Below, piece after piece: positions 16,304 through 24,065 of a stretch of 38,003 nucleotides of DNA (within the stretch, counting starts at the first letter, position 1; each line of letters opens with the position of its first letter). The notes below the pieces were generated by a model. The model searched no databases and was not told the origin of the DNA. It saw nothing but the letters and a program-made list of their open reading frames with translations. Both the position numbers and the translations under genes were made by a program. Source of the DNA: SG8-39 sp041558415 (GTDB lineage Bacteria > Pseudomonadota > Gammaproteobacteria > Burkholderiales > SG8-39); the NCBI GenBank assembly GCA_041558415.1, contig JBFFEY010000026.1, forward strand, positions 1 to 38,003, read 5' to 3'.

Positions 16304-16963
16304 CTAGATCGCCCGCCCCTTGCGCTGCTGCTCGAAGGCGTCGATCTCGCGAATCATCGCCGCGACGCCTTCGAGATTCGGATTCACCTCGAGCGCGCGC
16401 TTGAGGTAATCGCGCGCCGTGTCGAGCTCGCCGAGCGCGAGCCAGTTCTGGCCGACGCCCGAGAGCGCGCCGAAATGCTTCGGATTGCGCTTGAACACCT
16501 CCTCGCAGTCGGCGATCGACTTGCGGTACTCGCCGGCGAGGAAGTAGGCGGTGGCACGCTTGTTCCAGCCTTCGGCGAACTCCGGCTTGCGCTCGATGAC
16601 CTGGCTGAAGACGTCGGCGGCCTCGCCGTAGGCGCCGCTCTGCATGATGACGGTGCCGTTGGCCAGCATGCGGTCGACTTCGGCGTCGCCCGAGCGCGTC
16701 CACAGCGCCCACAGGCCCTGCTCGGCGATCCGGCGCAGCACCGGTTCCTCGTCGCGCAGGCGCTCGTGCAGCAGATCGGCGTCGGCAAAGCGGCCGTTTT
16801 CGGCGATCCACACCATGCCGAGCAGGCGCTGCTGCGGATCGGCGTCGTGCAGCGCGGCCACCGCAGCGTCGCGCGACTGCACTTCCTGCGGGAAGGCCGG
16901 CGGCGCGAGCGCCGTCGCCGCCACGAGCAGGCAGCCGGTCAGCCAGCGTCGCAGCATGGTCAC
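16304..16963 (-). CDS. TPR repeat-containing exported protein
   Basis: A 219-residue protein starting at GTG 16963, overlapping the ligJ stop by 4 nt; ATG 16957 two codons later is also possible. The N-terminus MLRRWLTGCLLVAATALAPP is a signal peptide or anchor. The middle has a HEAT-like segment, and the C-terminal half has tetratricopeptide repeats: GAYGEAADVFSQVIERKPEF, GEYRKSIADCEEVFKRNPKH and GELDTARDYLKRALEVNPNL. TPR domains mediate protein contacts, here probably in the periplasm. Its translational coupling to a catabolic gene is unexpected; it may be unrelated housekeeping carried by the same transcript. Confidence 0.85.
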   Translation of the reverse strand: MTMLRRWLTGCLLVAATALAPPAFPQEVQSRDAAVAALHDADPQQRLLGMVWIAENGRFADADLLHERLRDEEPVLRRIAEQGLWALWTRSGDAEVDRMLANGTVIMQSGAYGEAADVFSQVIERKPEFAEGWNKRATAYFLAGEYRKSIADCEEVFKRNPKHFGALSGVGQNWLALGELDTARDYLKRALEVNPNLEGVAAMIREIDAFEQQRKGRAI

Positions 16964-17967
16964 TTCTTCAGCCGCGGATACACCTTGCGCGCGTTGTCTT
17001 CATAGATCTTCTTGCGGTCGGCGGCGGTCAGCCACTCGATCGCGTCGACGTAGCGCTTGGTGTCGTCATAGTGATGCCCGGTCTCGGGGTCGATGCCGCG
17101 CACCGCGCCGACCATCTCGGAGGCGAACAGCACGTTGTCGACCGGCACCACCTTGAGCAGCAGCTCGATGCCGGGGCGGTGGTAGACGCAGGTGTCGAAG
17201 TACACGTTGTTCAGCAGCAGCTCCTTGAGCGGCGGGCGCTTCATGTCCTGCGCCAGGCCGCGGAAGCGCCCCCAGTGGTAGGGCGCGGCGCCGCCGCCGT
17301 GCGGGATGACGAATTTAAGCGTCGGGAAGTCCTTGAACAGGTCCGAGGTGAGGAACTGCATGAAGGCGGTGGTGTCGGCGTTCAGGTAGTGCGCGCCGGT
17401 GGTGTGGAAGCAGGCGTTGCAGGAGGTGCTGACGTGCACCATCGCTGGCACGTCGAGCTCGACCATCTTCTCGTAGAGCGGGTACCACCACCTGTCGGTG
17501 AGCGGCGGCTCCTTCCAGTGCCCGCCGGAGGGGTCGGGGTTGAGGTTGCAGCCGACGAAGCCGAATTCCTTGACGCAGCGCTCGAGCTCGGGGATGCAGG
17601 TCTCCGGGCGCACGCCGGGCGACTGCGGCAGCTGGCAGACGCCGACGAAGTTGTCCGGGTACAGCGCGCAGACGCGATGCACCAGCTCGTTGCAGATCTC
17701 CGACCAGGCGCGGCTCGTCTCGAAGTTGCCGACGTGATGCGCCATGAAGCTCGCGCGCGGCGAAAAGATGGTGAGGTCGGTGCCGCGCTCGCGCTGGAAT
17801 TTCAGCTGCGCGCCCTCGACGCTCTGACGCAGCTGGTCGTCCGTGATCTTGAGCGAGGCCTTCGACGGCGCCCTCGACGGATCGTCGAGGGCTTCGATCT
17901 GCAGCGTGCGCCAGGTTTCGAGCGCGGTCGGCGCGGTGGTGTAGTGTCCGTGGCAGTCGATGATCAT
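16960..17967 (-). CDS. ligJ: 4-oxalomesaconate hydratase (amidohydrolase family)
   Basis: A 335-residue amidohydrolase-fold protein matching LigJ. It begins MIIDCHGHYTT (metal motif HxH at residues 6 and 8) and has DLTIFSPRASFMAHH, ECVK-type EFGFVGCNLNPDPSGGHW, HVSTSCNACFHTTGAHYLN, VIPHGGGAAPYHWGRFRG and FASEMVGAVRGIDPETGHHY, with Glu at the position where most amidohydrolases have Asp. LigJ hydrates 4-oxalomesaconate to 4-carboxy-4-hydroxy-2-oxoadipate in protocatechuate 4,5-cleavage. ATG 17967 has GGAAAGGGAAGGA upstream. It lies downstream of ligC and the LysR gene on the minus strand. Confidence 0.92.
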   Translation of the reverse strand: MIIDCHGHYTTAPTALETWRTLQIEALDDPSRAPSKASLKITDDQLRQSVEGAQLKFQRERGTDLTIFSPRASFMAHHVGNFETSRAWSEICNELVHRVCALYPDNFVGVCQLPQSPGVRPETCIPELERCVKEFGFVGCNLNPDPSGGHWKEPPLTDRWWYPLYEKMVELDVPAMVHVSTSCNACFHTTGAHYLNADTTAFMQFLTSDLFKDFPTLKFVIPHGGGAAPYHWGRFRGLAQDMKRPPLKELLLNNVYFDTCVYHRPGIELLLKVVPVDNVLFASEMVGAVRGIDPETGHHYDDTKRYVDAIEWLTAADRKKIYEDNARKVYPRLKK

Positions 17968-18029
17968 GGCCTGATCCTTCCCTTTCCTCGATCGAAGCAT
18001 GCCAGAGCTTGGCGCCCGCGGCGATCGCG

Positions 18030-19280
18030 TCAGTCCCGCGCCCGGCAGACCTCGCGCAGGATGGCGATGAACTCGCCCTGCAATCGGGTGGGCGCCCAGT
18101 TGGCGCGCGTGCTGATGCCGATCGGTCGCGCGGTGTCGCCCAGCTCGAGCTTCACGGCCTCGAGCAGCCCGGCCGATTCCTCGTAGCGCACCTGGTGACG
18201 CGAGATCAGCGTCGCCATGTCGTTTTCCAGCAGCAGCCCGCGCACCGCGATCAGCGAGCTCGCCTCGACCGCGGGCTCGGGCGCCTTGAGGCCCTTTTCG
18301 GCGAAGATGCGCTCGAAGTGCTGGCGGGTCGGCGTGCCGGCAGCCGGCAGCACCCAGCGCTGGCGCGCCAGCATCTCGAAAGAGGGCTTGCGTGCAGCCG
18401 CCAGCGCATGGCCCTTGCGCACCACGACCGACAGCGGCTCGGAAAACAACGCGGCTTCGACCACGTCCTCGACCGGCGGCGGCTGGCGCAGCGCGCCGAC
18501 CATGACGTCGATCGTGCCGCTGCGCAGCTGGGCGAGCAGGGGTTCGTAGCTCGCGTCGGCGATGCGCACGCGCGAGTCCGGGTAGCGCTCGAGCAGGGTC
18601 GCCACCGCCCGCGGAACGATGTAGGTGCGCGCCAGCGGCATCGAGCCGACCGCGATGCGCGCCGCCACGGTGCCCTGCTCGTCGCGGATTTCCTCGCGCG
18701 CCTGGTCGATCTCGTGCGCCGCCAGCTTGAACATGCGCGCCAGCTCGGCGCCGTCGCGCGTGGCCACCACGCCGTGACCGGCGCGCTCGAACAAGGGCCG
18801 GCCGACCAGGCGTTCGAGATCGCGCGCCGCGCGGTGCAGCGAGGGCTGCGCGACGCCGAGCGTGCGCGCGGCGAGGGTGTAGCTGCCGGCGTCCGCTACT
18901 GCGATCAGCGCGCGCACCTGCGTCGCGGTGAGGTTGCGCTCGACCGGCGGCGCCCATTTTTCGTCCTGCGGCCCGCGGCGCATCGCGGCGGCGGCACGCA
19001 CGAGCTGCTCGAGCGCGCGGTCAACGCGCCGCTGCAGGATCTCGCCGATGCGGGTCGGGTAGACGCCGGTGCTGCGCCGCAGGAAGAGCGGCGCACCGAC
19101 TTCGGACTCCAGCTTGGCGATCGCCTGGGTCAGCGCGGGCTGCGACAGGTGCACTTCGCGCGCGGCGCGGTTCACGCTCTTCAGGCGCGCCGCGGCGCTG
19201 AACGCGCGCAGGTGGCGGATGTTGGGAAAGTCGGGAAGCACGGGCGTGCTCGCCTCGGTTCGGCCCGCGCCTTCTCGCAT
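18030..19280 (-). CDS. LysR family regulator with two tandem HTH domains
   Basis: A 416-residue regulator, about 110 residues longer than the usual LysR type. A first LysR winged HTH lies at about 21-80 (LRAFSAAARLKSVNRAA, HLSQPALTQAIAKLE, GAPLF) and a second at about 117-177 (VRALIAVADAGSYTLAA, GVAQPSLHRAARDLE, GRPLF). A substrate-binding domain follows from about 205. ATG 19280 is 5 nt after the ligC stop, so it is translated with ligC. It probably controls the divergent lig genes in response to a pathway intermediate. The duplicated DNA-binding domain is unusual and may bind an extended or paired operator. Confidence 0.85.
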   Translation of the reverse strand: MREGAGRTEASTPVLPDFPNIRHLRAFSAAARLKSVNRAAREVHLSQPALTQAIAKLESEVGAPLFLRRSTGVYPTRIGEILQRRVDRALEQLVRAAAAMRRGPQDEKWAPPVERNLTATQVRALIAVADAGSYTLAARTLGVAQPSLHRAARDLERLVGRPLFERAGHGVVATRDGAELARMFKLAAHEIDQAREEIRDEQGTVAARIAVGSMPLARTYIVPRAVATLLERYPDSRVRIADASYEPLLAQLRSGTIDVMVGALRQPPPVEDVVEAALFSEPLSVVVRKGHALAAARKPSFEMLARQRWVLPAAGTPTRQHFERIFAEKGLKAPEPAVEASSLIAVRGLLLENDMATLISRHQVRYEESAGLLEAVKLELGDTARPIGISTRANWAPTRLQGEFIAILREVCRARD

Positions 19281-19285
19281 GCCGT

Positions 19286-20227
19286 CTAGCGCAGCGATTT
19301 TTCCAGCCGGTCGAGCGTCTGCATCGCCGGCAGCACCTGCGCGACGCTGGCGTTCGGCTCGCGGCCCTCCTGGATCGCGGCAATGAACTCCCGGTCCTGC
19401 AGTTCGATGCCGTCCTTCGACACGGCGACCTTGGAGACGTCGATCGCCTTCTCGTTGCCGTCGAGCAGGTCGTCGTAGCGCGCGATGTAGGTGCCGTTGT
19501 CGCAGATGTAGCGGAAGAAGGTGCCGAGCGGACCGTTGTTGTTGAACGACAGGGCGAGCGTGCACACCGCGCCGGAGGGCGTCTTCATGCCGATCGACAT
19601 GTCCATCGCGATGCCGAGCTCGGGGTGCATCGGGCCCTGCAGCGCCTGGACCGCCGAGGCGGTCTCGCCGGTCTGGTACTGGAACAGGTCCACCGTGTGG
19701 CAGGCGTGATGCCACAGCAGGTGATCGGTCCAGCTGCGCGGCTTGCCCTCGGCGTTCATGTTGCTGCGGCGGAAGAAATAGGTCTGCACCACCAGGTGCT
19801 GCAGCTTCAGTTCGCCCGCCTGGATGCGGTGATGGATCCACTGGTGGCTCGGGTTGAAGCGGCGCGTGTGGCCGCCCATCGCCAGCTTGCCGGTCTTCTT
19901 CTGCGTCGCGACCAGCCGCTCGGCGTCGGCCAGCGAATCGGCAATCGGGATCTCGATCTGCACGTGCTTGCCGGCTTCCATCACCTGGATGCCCTGCGCG
20001 GCATGCACCTGCGTGGGCGAGGTGAGGATCGCGGCGTCGACGCCGGGTTGCGCCAGCGCCTCCTCCAGCTTGGTCGTGTGGTGCGGGATGCCGTACTGCT
20101 TGGCGACGGCTGCGGTCGACTCGGCCGTGCGCCCGACGATGCTGACGACCTCCGCGCCGGGAATGCGCTTGAGGCCGTCGAGATGCTTCTTGGCGAACGC
20201 GCCGTTGCCGACCATGACGAGTTTCAT
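19286..20227 (-). CDS. ligC: 4-carboxy-2-hydroxymuconate-6-semialdehyde dehydrogenase (Gfo/Idh/MocA family)
   Basis: A 313-residue NAD(P)-dependent dehydrogenase matching LigC. The Rossmann start is MKLVMVGNGAFAKKHLDGL. The EIP motif (HVQIEIPIADSLADAE) takes the place of the family EKP. Substrate-domain landmarks are GHTRRFNPSHQW, QTYFFRRSNMNAEG and SWTDHLLWHHACHTVDLF, with the catalytic His region. LigC oxidises the cyclic hemiacetal of 4-carboxy-2-hydroxymuconate semialdehyde to 2-pyrone-4,6-dicarboxylate. It is the first minus-strand gene, facing the divergent plus-strand lig genes across about 165 bases. GGAG lies just upstream of ATG 20227. Confidence 0.93.
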   Translation of the reverse strand: MKLVMVGNGAFAKKHLDGLKRIPGAEVVSIVGRTAESTAAVAKQYGIPHHTTKLEEALAQPGVDAAILTSPTQVHAAQGIQVMEAGKHVQIEIPIADSLADAERLVATQKKTGKLAMGGHTRRFNPSHQWIHHRIQAGELKLQHLVVQTYFFRRSNMNAEGKPRSWTDHLLWHHACHTVDLFQYQTGETASAVQALQGPMHPELGIAMDMSIGMKTPSGAVCTLALSFNNNGPLGTFFRYICDNGTYIARYDDLLDGNEKAIDVSKVAVSKDGIELQDREFIAAIQEGREPNASVAQVLPAMQTLDRLEKSLR

Positions 20228-20288
20228 GAGCTGCTCCGCTCGGATTTGGAATAGGGGGGCTGCAGCGAACTACAGAGTGAAGATGTTC

Positions 20289-20304
20289 GCGCGGAATGCC
20301 GCGC
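20289..20304. promoter_or_regulatory. Inverted repeat in divergent lig promoter region
   Basis: GCGCGG (20289-20294) and CCGCGC (20299-20304) form a perfect 6-bp dyad around AATG. It lies just downstream of the ligC extended -10 candidate in the region shared by both divergent operons. It may be an operator or a chance GC-rich palindrome. Confidence 0.25.
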
Positions 20305-20314
20305 ACCGGACCGG

Positions 20315-20323
20315 ACTATAGCA
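20315..20323 (-). promoter_or_regulatory. Extended -10 promoter candidate for ligC
   Basis: Read on the minus strand this is TGCTATAGT, an extended -10 (TGn plus TATAGT, five of six to consensus). It lies in the divergent ligC / DUF1932-gene region and would start transcription about 80 bases before ligC. No matching -35 is evident, which extended -10 promoters tolerate. Confidence 0.35.
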
Positions 20324-20391
20324 AGATTCAATGAGCTGGTACGGCGGATCGAAACCCCTGACGCCGCGCGCGCTGGCATCATGGCGGGCCC

Positions 20392-21306
20392 ATGAAGATC
20401 GCATTCATCGGCTTCGGCGAAGCGGCGCAGGCCTTTACGCGCGGCTGGCGCGAGGCGGGACTCGGCGCGCCGCTGGCGATCGCCGCCTACGACATCCTGT
20501 TCGACGACGCGGACGCCGATGCCGCCCGACGCAAACGCGCCGAGTGCGCGGCGCTCGAGGTGCGCACGGCAGCGGACGCGGGTGACGCGGTCGCCGGCGC
20601 CGAGCTGGTGTTCAGCGCGGTGACCGCGGAGCAGCAGCTCGCGGCGGCGCGCAGCGCGCTCGCCGCGCTCGGTGCGGGGCAACGCTACTGTGACATCAAC
20701 TCGGTGGCGCCGTTCCGCAAGGTCGAGGCTGCGATGCAGATCGAGGCGCGCGGTGCGCAGTACGTCGACATGGCGGTGATGGACCCGGTGCTGCCTAAAC
20801 TGCACCGCACGCCGCTGCTGCTCTCCGGCGTCAACGTGGCGCGCGCGGTGCCGCAGTTCGAGGCGCTCGGGCTGCAGTTCGAGATCGTCTCGGAACGCGT
20901 CGGCGACGCCTCGACCCTGAAGATGATCCGCTCCGTGGCGATCAAGGGCTTCGAGAGCGTGACCATGGAATGCGTCGTCGCGGCGGTCAAGCTCGGCATC
21001 GACGCGCGCGTGCTGCCGTCGGTCGGCAAGACGCTGTTCCGGCACGGCGACATCGACAACCTGGCAAACCACGTCACCGAGCGCATCGCCGTGCACGGCA
21101 AGCGCCGCGCGGCGGAGATGCGCGAAGTCGCGGCGACGCTCGAGCACATCGGCCTGCCGCCGCTCATGGCGCGGGCGACCGCGACGCACCAGCAATGGGT
21201 GACCGACCTCGGCGTGCGCAACGCCTTCCCCGGCGAGGTGCCGAAGGACGCGCGCGCCATCGCGCGGGCGCTGCTCGCGCGCCTGGACGAAGAAAAGGCA
21301 AAGTAA
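20392..21306 (+). CDS. NAD(P)-dependent oxidoreductase with DUF1932 domain (6-phosphogluconate dehydrogenase-like)
   Basis: A 304-residue protein. The N-terminal Rossmann domain begins IAFIGFGEAAQAFTRGW, with a typical hydroxyacid dehydrogenase layout (FSAVTAEQQ, YCDINSVAP, YVDMAVMDPV). The C-terminal DUF1932 helical domain includes GDASTLKMIRSVAIKG, whose Lys is in the family catalytic position. Beta-hydroxyacid dehydrogenase relatives oxidise or reduce 2- or 3-hydroxyacids. It leads the plus-strand lig operon, ahead of ligI, so it probably acts on an intermediate or on a side substrate entering the protocatechuate route. The substrate is unknown. Confidence 0.85.
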   Translation: MKIAFIGFGEAAQAFTRGWREAGLGAPLAIAAYDILFDDADADAARRKRAECAALEVRTAADAGDAVAGAELVFSAVTAEQQLAAARSALAALGAGQRYCDINSVAPFRKVEAAMQIEARGAQYVDMAVMDPVLPKLHRTPLLLSGVNVARAVPQFEALGLQFEIVSERVGDASTLKMIRSVAIKGFESVTMECVVAAVKLGIDARVLPSVGKTLFRHGDIDNLANHVTERIAVHGKRRAAEMREVAATLEHIGLPPLMARATATHQQWVTDLGVRNAFPGEVPKDARAIARALLARLDEEKAK

Positions 21307-21320
21307 ACCGGACACCGCGC

Positions 21321-22190
21321 ATGCCGCCGAAATCGATCCCCGCACCGGACCCCAACACGCGCAAGCCGAAGTTCACGCCGCCGCCCGGCGCCTGCGACGC
21401 GCACTGCCACATCTTCGGCCCGGCGGCCAAGTTTCCCTATGACCCGAAGGCGGCCTACCACCCGCCCGATTCGCCGTTCGAGGACCTGGTCAGGCTGCAC
21501 GCCATCCTCGGCCTGGAGCGCGCGGTGATCGTGCACGCCAGCTGCCACGGCGCCGACATGCGCGCCACGCTCGACGGCATCGCGCGCGCCGGCGGGCGCT
21601 TGCGCGGCACGGCGATCATCGACGAGAGCGTCAGCGACAAGGACTTCGAGCGCATGCACGAAGGCGGCATCCGCGCGGTGCGCTTCAACTTCGTGCAGCA
21701 CCTCGGCGGGCGGCCCGACTTCGGCTTCTTTCATCGCAGCGTGGACCGCGTCAAGGCGCTTGGCTGGCACCTGATCCTGCATCTCGATTCGCGCGACATC
21801 GTCGAGTTCGAGGACATGTTCCGCAAGCTCCCGGTGCCGATCGTCATCGACCACATGGCACGCGTGAGCGCGGCCGACGGCCTCGAGCAGAAACCCTTCA
21901 AGGTGCTGCTCGACTTCATGAAGAGCGAAAACGTCTGGGTCAAGGTCTGCGGCGCCGAGCGCGTCTCCGCCAAGGGGCCGCCGTTCACCGACGCGGTGCC
22001 CTTCGCCAGGGCGCTCATCGCCGTCGCGCCGGATCGCATCCTGTGGGGCACCGACTGGCCGCACCCGAACGTCAGGCACATGCCGAACGACGGCGACCTG
22101 GTCGACCTGATCCCGCTGATGGCGCCGGATCCGGCGATCCAGAAGAAGATCCTGGTCGACAATCCGGCCCGCCTGTACGGCTTCGAGTAG
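21321..22190 (+). CDS. ligI: 2-pyrone-4,6-dicarboxylate hydrolase
   Basis: A 289-residue amidohydrolase-superfamily lactonase matching LigI. Landmarks are PPPGACDAHCHIFGPAAKFP (His 28 and 30), VIVHASCHGADMRATLDG, GGIRAVRFNFVQHLGG, IVIDHMARV, VWVKVCGAERVSAKGP and DRILWGTDWPHPNVRHMPND, with the essential Asp. LigI hydrolyses 2-pyrone-4,6-dicarboxylate to 4-oxalomesaconate without needing a divalent metal. ATG 21321 is chosen because it fits the family N-terminus. It lies 14 nt after the DUF1932 gene and 11 nt before ligK. Confidence 0.93.
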   Translation: MPPKSIPAPDPNTRKPKFTPPPGACDAHCHIFGPAAKFPYDPKAAYHPPDSPFEDLVRLHAILGLERAVIVHASCHGADMRATLDGIARAGGRLRGTAIIDESVSDKDFERMHEGGIRAVRFNFVQHLGGRPDFGFFHRSVDRVKALGWHLILHLDSRDIVEFEDMFRKLPVPIVIDHMARVSAADGLEQKPFKVLLDFMKSENVWVKVCGAERVSAKGPPFTDAVPFARALIAVAPDRILWGTDWPHPNVRHMPNDGDLVDLIPLMAPDPAIQKKILVDNPARLYGFE

Positions 22191-22201
22191 GAGTTGCGCA
22201 C

Positions 22202-22918
22202 ATGAACGGACTTTGCATCAAGAACATCCAGCGCGCCGACGCGCGATCGATCGAAACCCTGGCGCGCCTCGGCGTTGCCACCGTGCACGAGGCGCAGGGC
22301 CGTCTCGGGCTGATGCATCCGGAGATGCGCCCGGTGTGGCGCGGCGCGCGCATCGCGGGCAGCGCGGTGACGGTGTTCGCGCACCCGGGCGATAACTGGA
22401 TGATCCACGTCGCGGTCGAAGTGGTGAAGCCGGGCGACCTGCTGGTGGTGGCCTGCTCGAGCGAGAATCGCGACGGCGCCTTCGGCGAGCTGCTCGCGAC
22501 CTCGCTCAAGGTGCACGGCGTGCTCGGCGTGGTGCTCGACGTCGGCTGCCGCGACGCCAACGAGCTCACCGAAATGAAGTTTCCGGTCTGGTCGCGCGCG
22601 ATCTCGGCGAAAGGCACGGTGAAAGAGACGGTCGGCTCGGTGAACGTGCCGGTGGTCTGTGCCGGCGTGCACGTCGTGCCGGGCGACGTGGTGGTGGCGG
22701 ACGACGACGGCGTCGTCGTCGTGCCGCGTAACAGGGCGGCGGACGTGGCCAAGGCGGGCGTGGCGCGCGAGGAAAAGGAAGCCGCGAACCGCAAGCAGCT
22801 CATCGCCGGCAAGCTGGGTCTGGACATGTACGGCATGCGCAAGCCGCTCGCCGCCAAGGGCCTGCGCGTCATCGAAGGCCCGCTGGACTACGGCAGCTTC
22901 GAGCCGCCGGCGAAATAG
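22202..22918 (+). CDS. ligK: 4-carboxy-4-hydroxy-2-oxoadipate aldolase (RraA-like fold)
   Basis: A 238-residue class II aldolase of the HMG/CHA aldolase family. The active-site segment LDVGCRDANEL has R117, D118 and E121, the Arg-Asp-x2-Glu metal motif. Other family features are ATVHEAQGRLGLMHPEMRPV, FAHPGDNWMIHVAVE and VVPGDVVVADDDGVVVVPR. It cleaves 4-carboxy-4-hydroxy-2-oxoadipate to pyruvate and oxaloacetate, the last step of protocatechuate 4,5-cleavage. GGAG lies just upstream of ATG 22202. RraA ribonuclease regulators share the fold but lack this context and C-terminal extension. Confidence 0.93.
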   Translation: MNGLCIKNIQRADARSIETLARLGVATVHEAQGRLGLMHPEMRPVWRGARIAGSAVTVFAHPGDNWMIHVAVEVVKPGDLLVVACSSENRDGAFGELLATSLKVHGVLGVVLDVGCRDANELTEMKFPVWSRAISAKGTVKETVGSVNVPVVCAGVHVVPGDVVVADDDGVVVVPRNRAADVAKAGVAREEKEAANRKQLIAGKLGLDMYGMRKPLAAKGLRVIEGPLDYGSFEPPAK

Positions 22919-22931
22919 CGCAGGAGACACA

Positions 22932-24059
22932 ATGCAGACGCGGATACCCTGCTCGATCATGCGCGGCGGTACCTCGAAGGGCGCCTACTTTCTCGCCGCC
23001 GACCTGCCCGCGGACCGCGCGATTCAGGAGCGCATCCTGCTCGCGGTGATGGGCTCGCCCGACGAGCGCCAGATCGACGGCATCGGCGGCGCCAATCCGC
23101 TCACCAGCAAGGTGGCGATCGTCGGCCCCTCGACCCATCCGGATGCAGACGTCGATTACCTGTTCGTGCAGGTGGTGGTGAACGAGCCGCGCGCCGACTA
23201 CAACCAGAACTGCGGCAACATCCTGGCCGGCGTCGGGCCGTTTGCCATCGAGCGCGGCCTCGTGAAGGCCGAGGACGGCGAGACGCGCGTGCGCATCCAC
23301 ATGGTCAACAGCCAGAGCCTCGCGGTGGCGACGGTGCAGACGCCGGGGCGGCGCGTCGCCTACGAGGGCGCGGCGCGCATCGACGGCGTGCCGGGCAGGC
23401 ATGCGCCGGTGCTGATCGATTTCCTCGACGTCGCCGGCTCGACCTGCGGCGCGCTGCTGCCCACCGGCAACGCGATCGATGTGATCGACGGCGTGCCCTG
23501 CACCCTGATCGACAACGGCATGCCGGTGGTCGTCATGCCGGCAGCGGCGCTTGGGTGCAGCGGCTACGAATCGAAGAAGGATCTGGATGCGGACACCGAG
23601 CTGAAGGCGCGCATTCAGGCGATCCGCCTGCAGGCCGGCCAGATGATGAAGCTCGGCGACGTCACCAAGAAGAACGTGCCGAAGATGTCGCTCATCGCGC
23701 CGCCGCGCGCCGGCGGCGCGGTCTGCACCCGCACCTTCATCCCGCACGACTGCCACTCGTCGATCGGCGTGCTCGGCGCGGTGACGGTGGCCACCGCCTG
23801 CGTGCTGCCCGGCGGCGTGGCCGAGGGCATCGCCGTGGTGGCGGCGGGCGCCGCGAAGACGCTGCCCATCGAGCACCCGACGGGCGAATTCACCGTGCGC
23901 ATCGAGACCGAAGGCGAGGGCATGCCGCCGAAGATCACGCGCGCGGCGCTGCTGCGCACCGCGCGCCTGCTGTTCGACGGGCACGCGCATGTGCCGGCGC
24001 AGGCCTGGGATGGGGTGGAGGGTCTAGCACAGCCGCAGAGGACCCGCGCCGCGGCTTAA
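22932..24059 (+). CDS. ligU: 4-oxalomesaconate tautomerase (PrpF family)
   Basis: A 375-residue PrpF/diaminopimelate-epimerase-fold isomerase. It begins IPCSIMRGGTSKGAYFLAAD and has DGIGGANPLTSKVAIVG, NQNCGNILAGVGPFAIERG and TGEFTVRIETEG, matching LigU/GalD. These enzymes convert 4-oxalomesaconate between keto/enol or double-bond isomers so that LigJ can hydrate it. ATG 22932 has CAGGAGA upstream, 13 nt after ligK. The gene converges on the dioxygenase, with only 6 nt between the stops. Confidence 0.92.
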   Translation: MQTRIPCSIMRGGTSKGAYFLAADLPADRAIQERILLAVMGSPDERQIDGIGGANPLTSKVAIVGPSTHPDADVDYLFVQVVVNEPRADYNQNCGNILAGVGPFAIERGLVKAEDGETRVRIHMVNSQSLAVATVQTPGRRVAYEGAARIDGVPGRHAPVLIDFLDVAGSTCGALLPTGNAIDVIDGVPCTLIDNGMPVVVMPAAALGCSGYESKKDLDADTELKARIQAIRLQAGQMMKLGDVTKKNVPKMSLIAPPRAGGAVCTRTFIPHDCHSSIGVLGAVTVATACVLPGGVAEGIAVVAAGAAKTLPIEHPTGEFTVRIETEGEGMPPKITRAALLRTARLLFDGHAHVPAQAWDGVEGLAQPQRTRAAA

Positions 24060-24065
24060 CGCACC

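Noticed and set aside
22202..22918. RraA ribonuclease E inhibitor
   Set aside because: The fold is shared, but the metal motif, C-terminal extension and position between ligI and ligU fit the aldolase.
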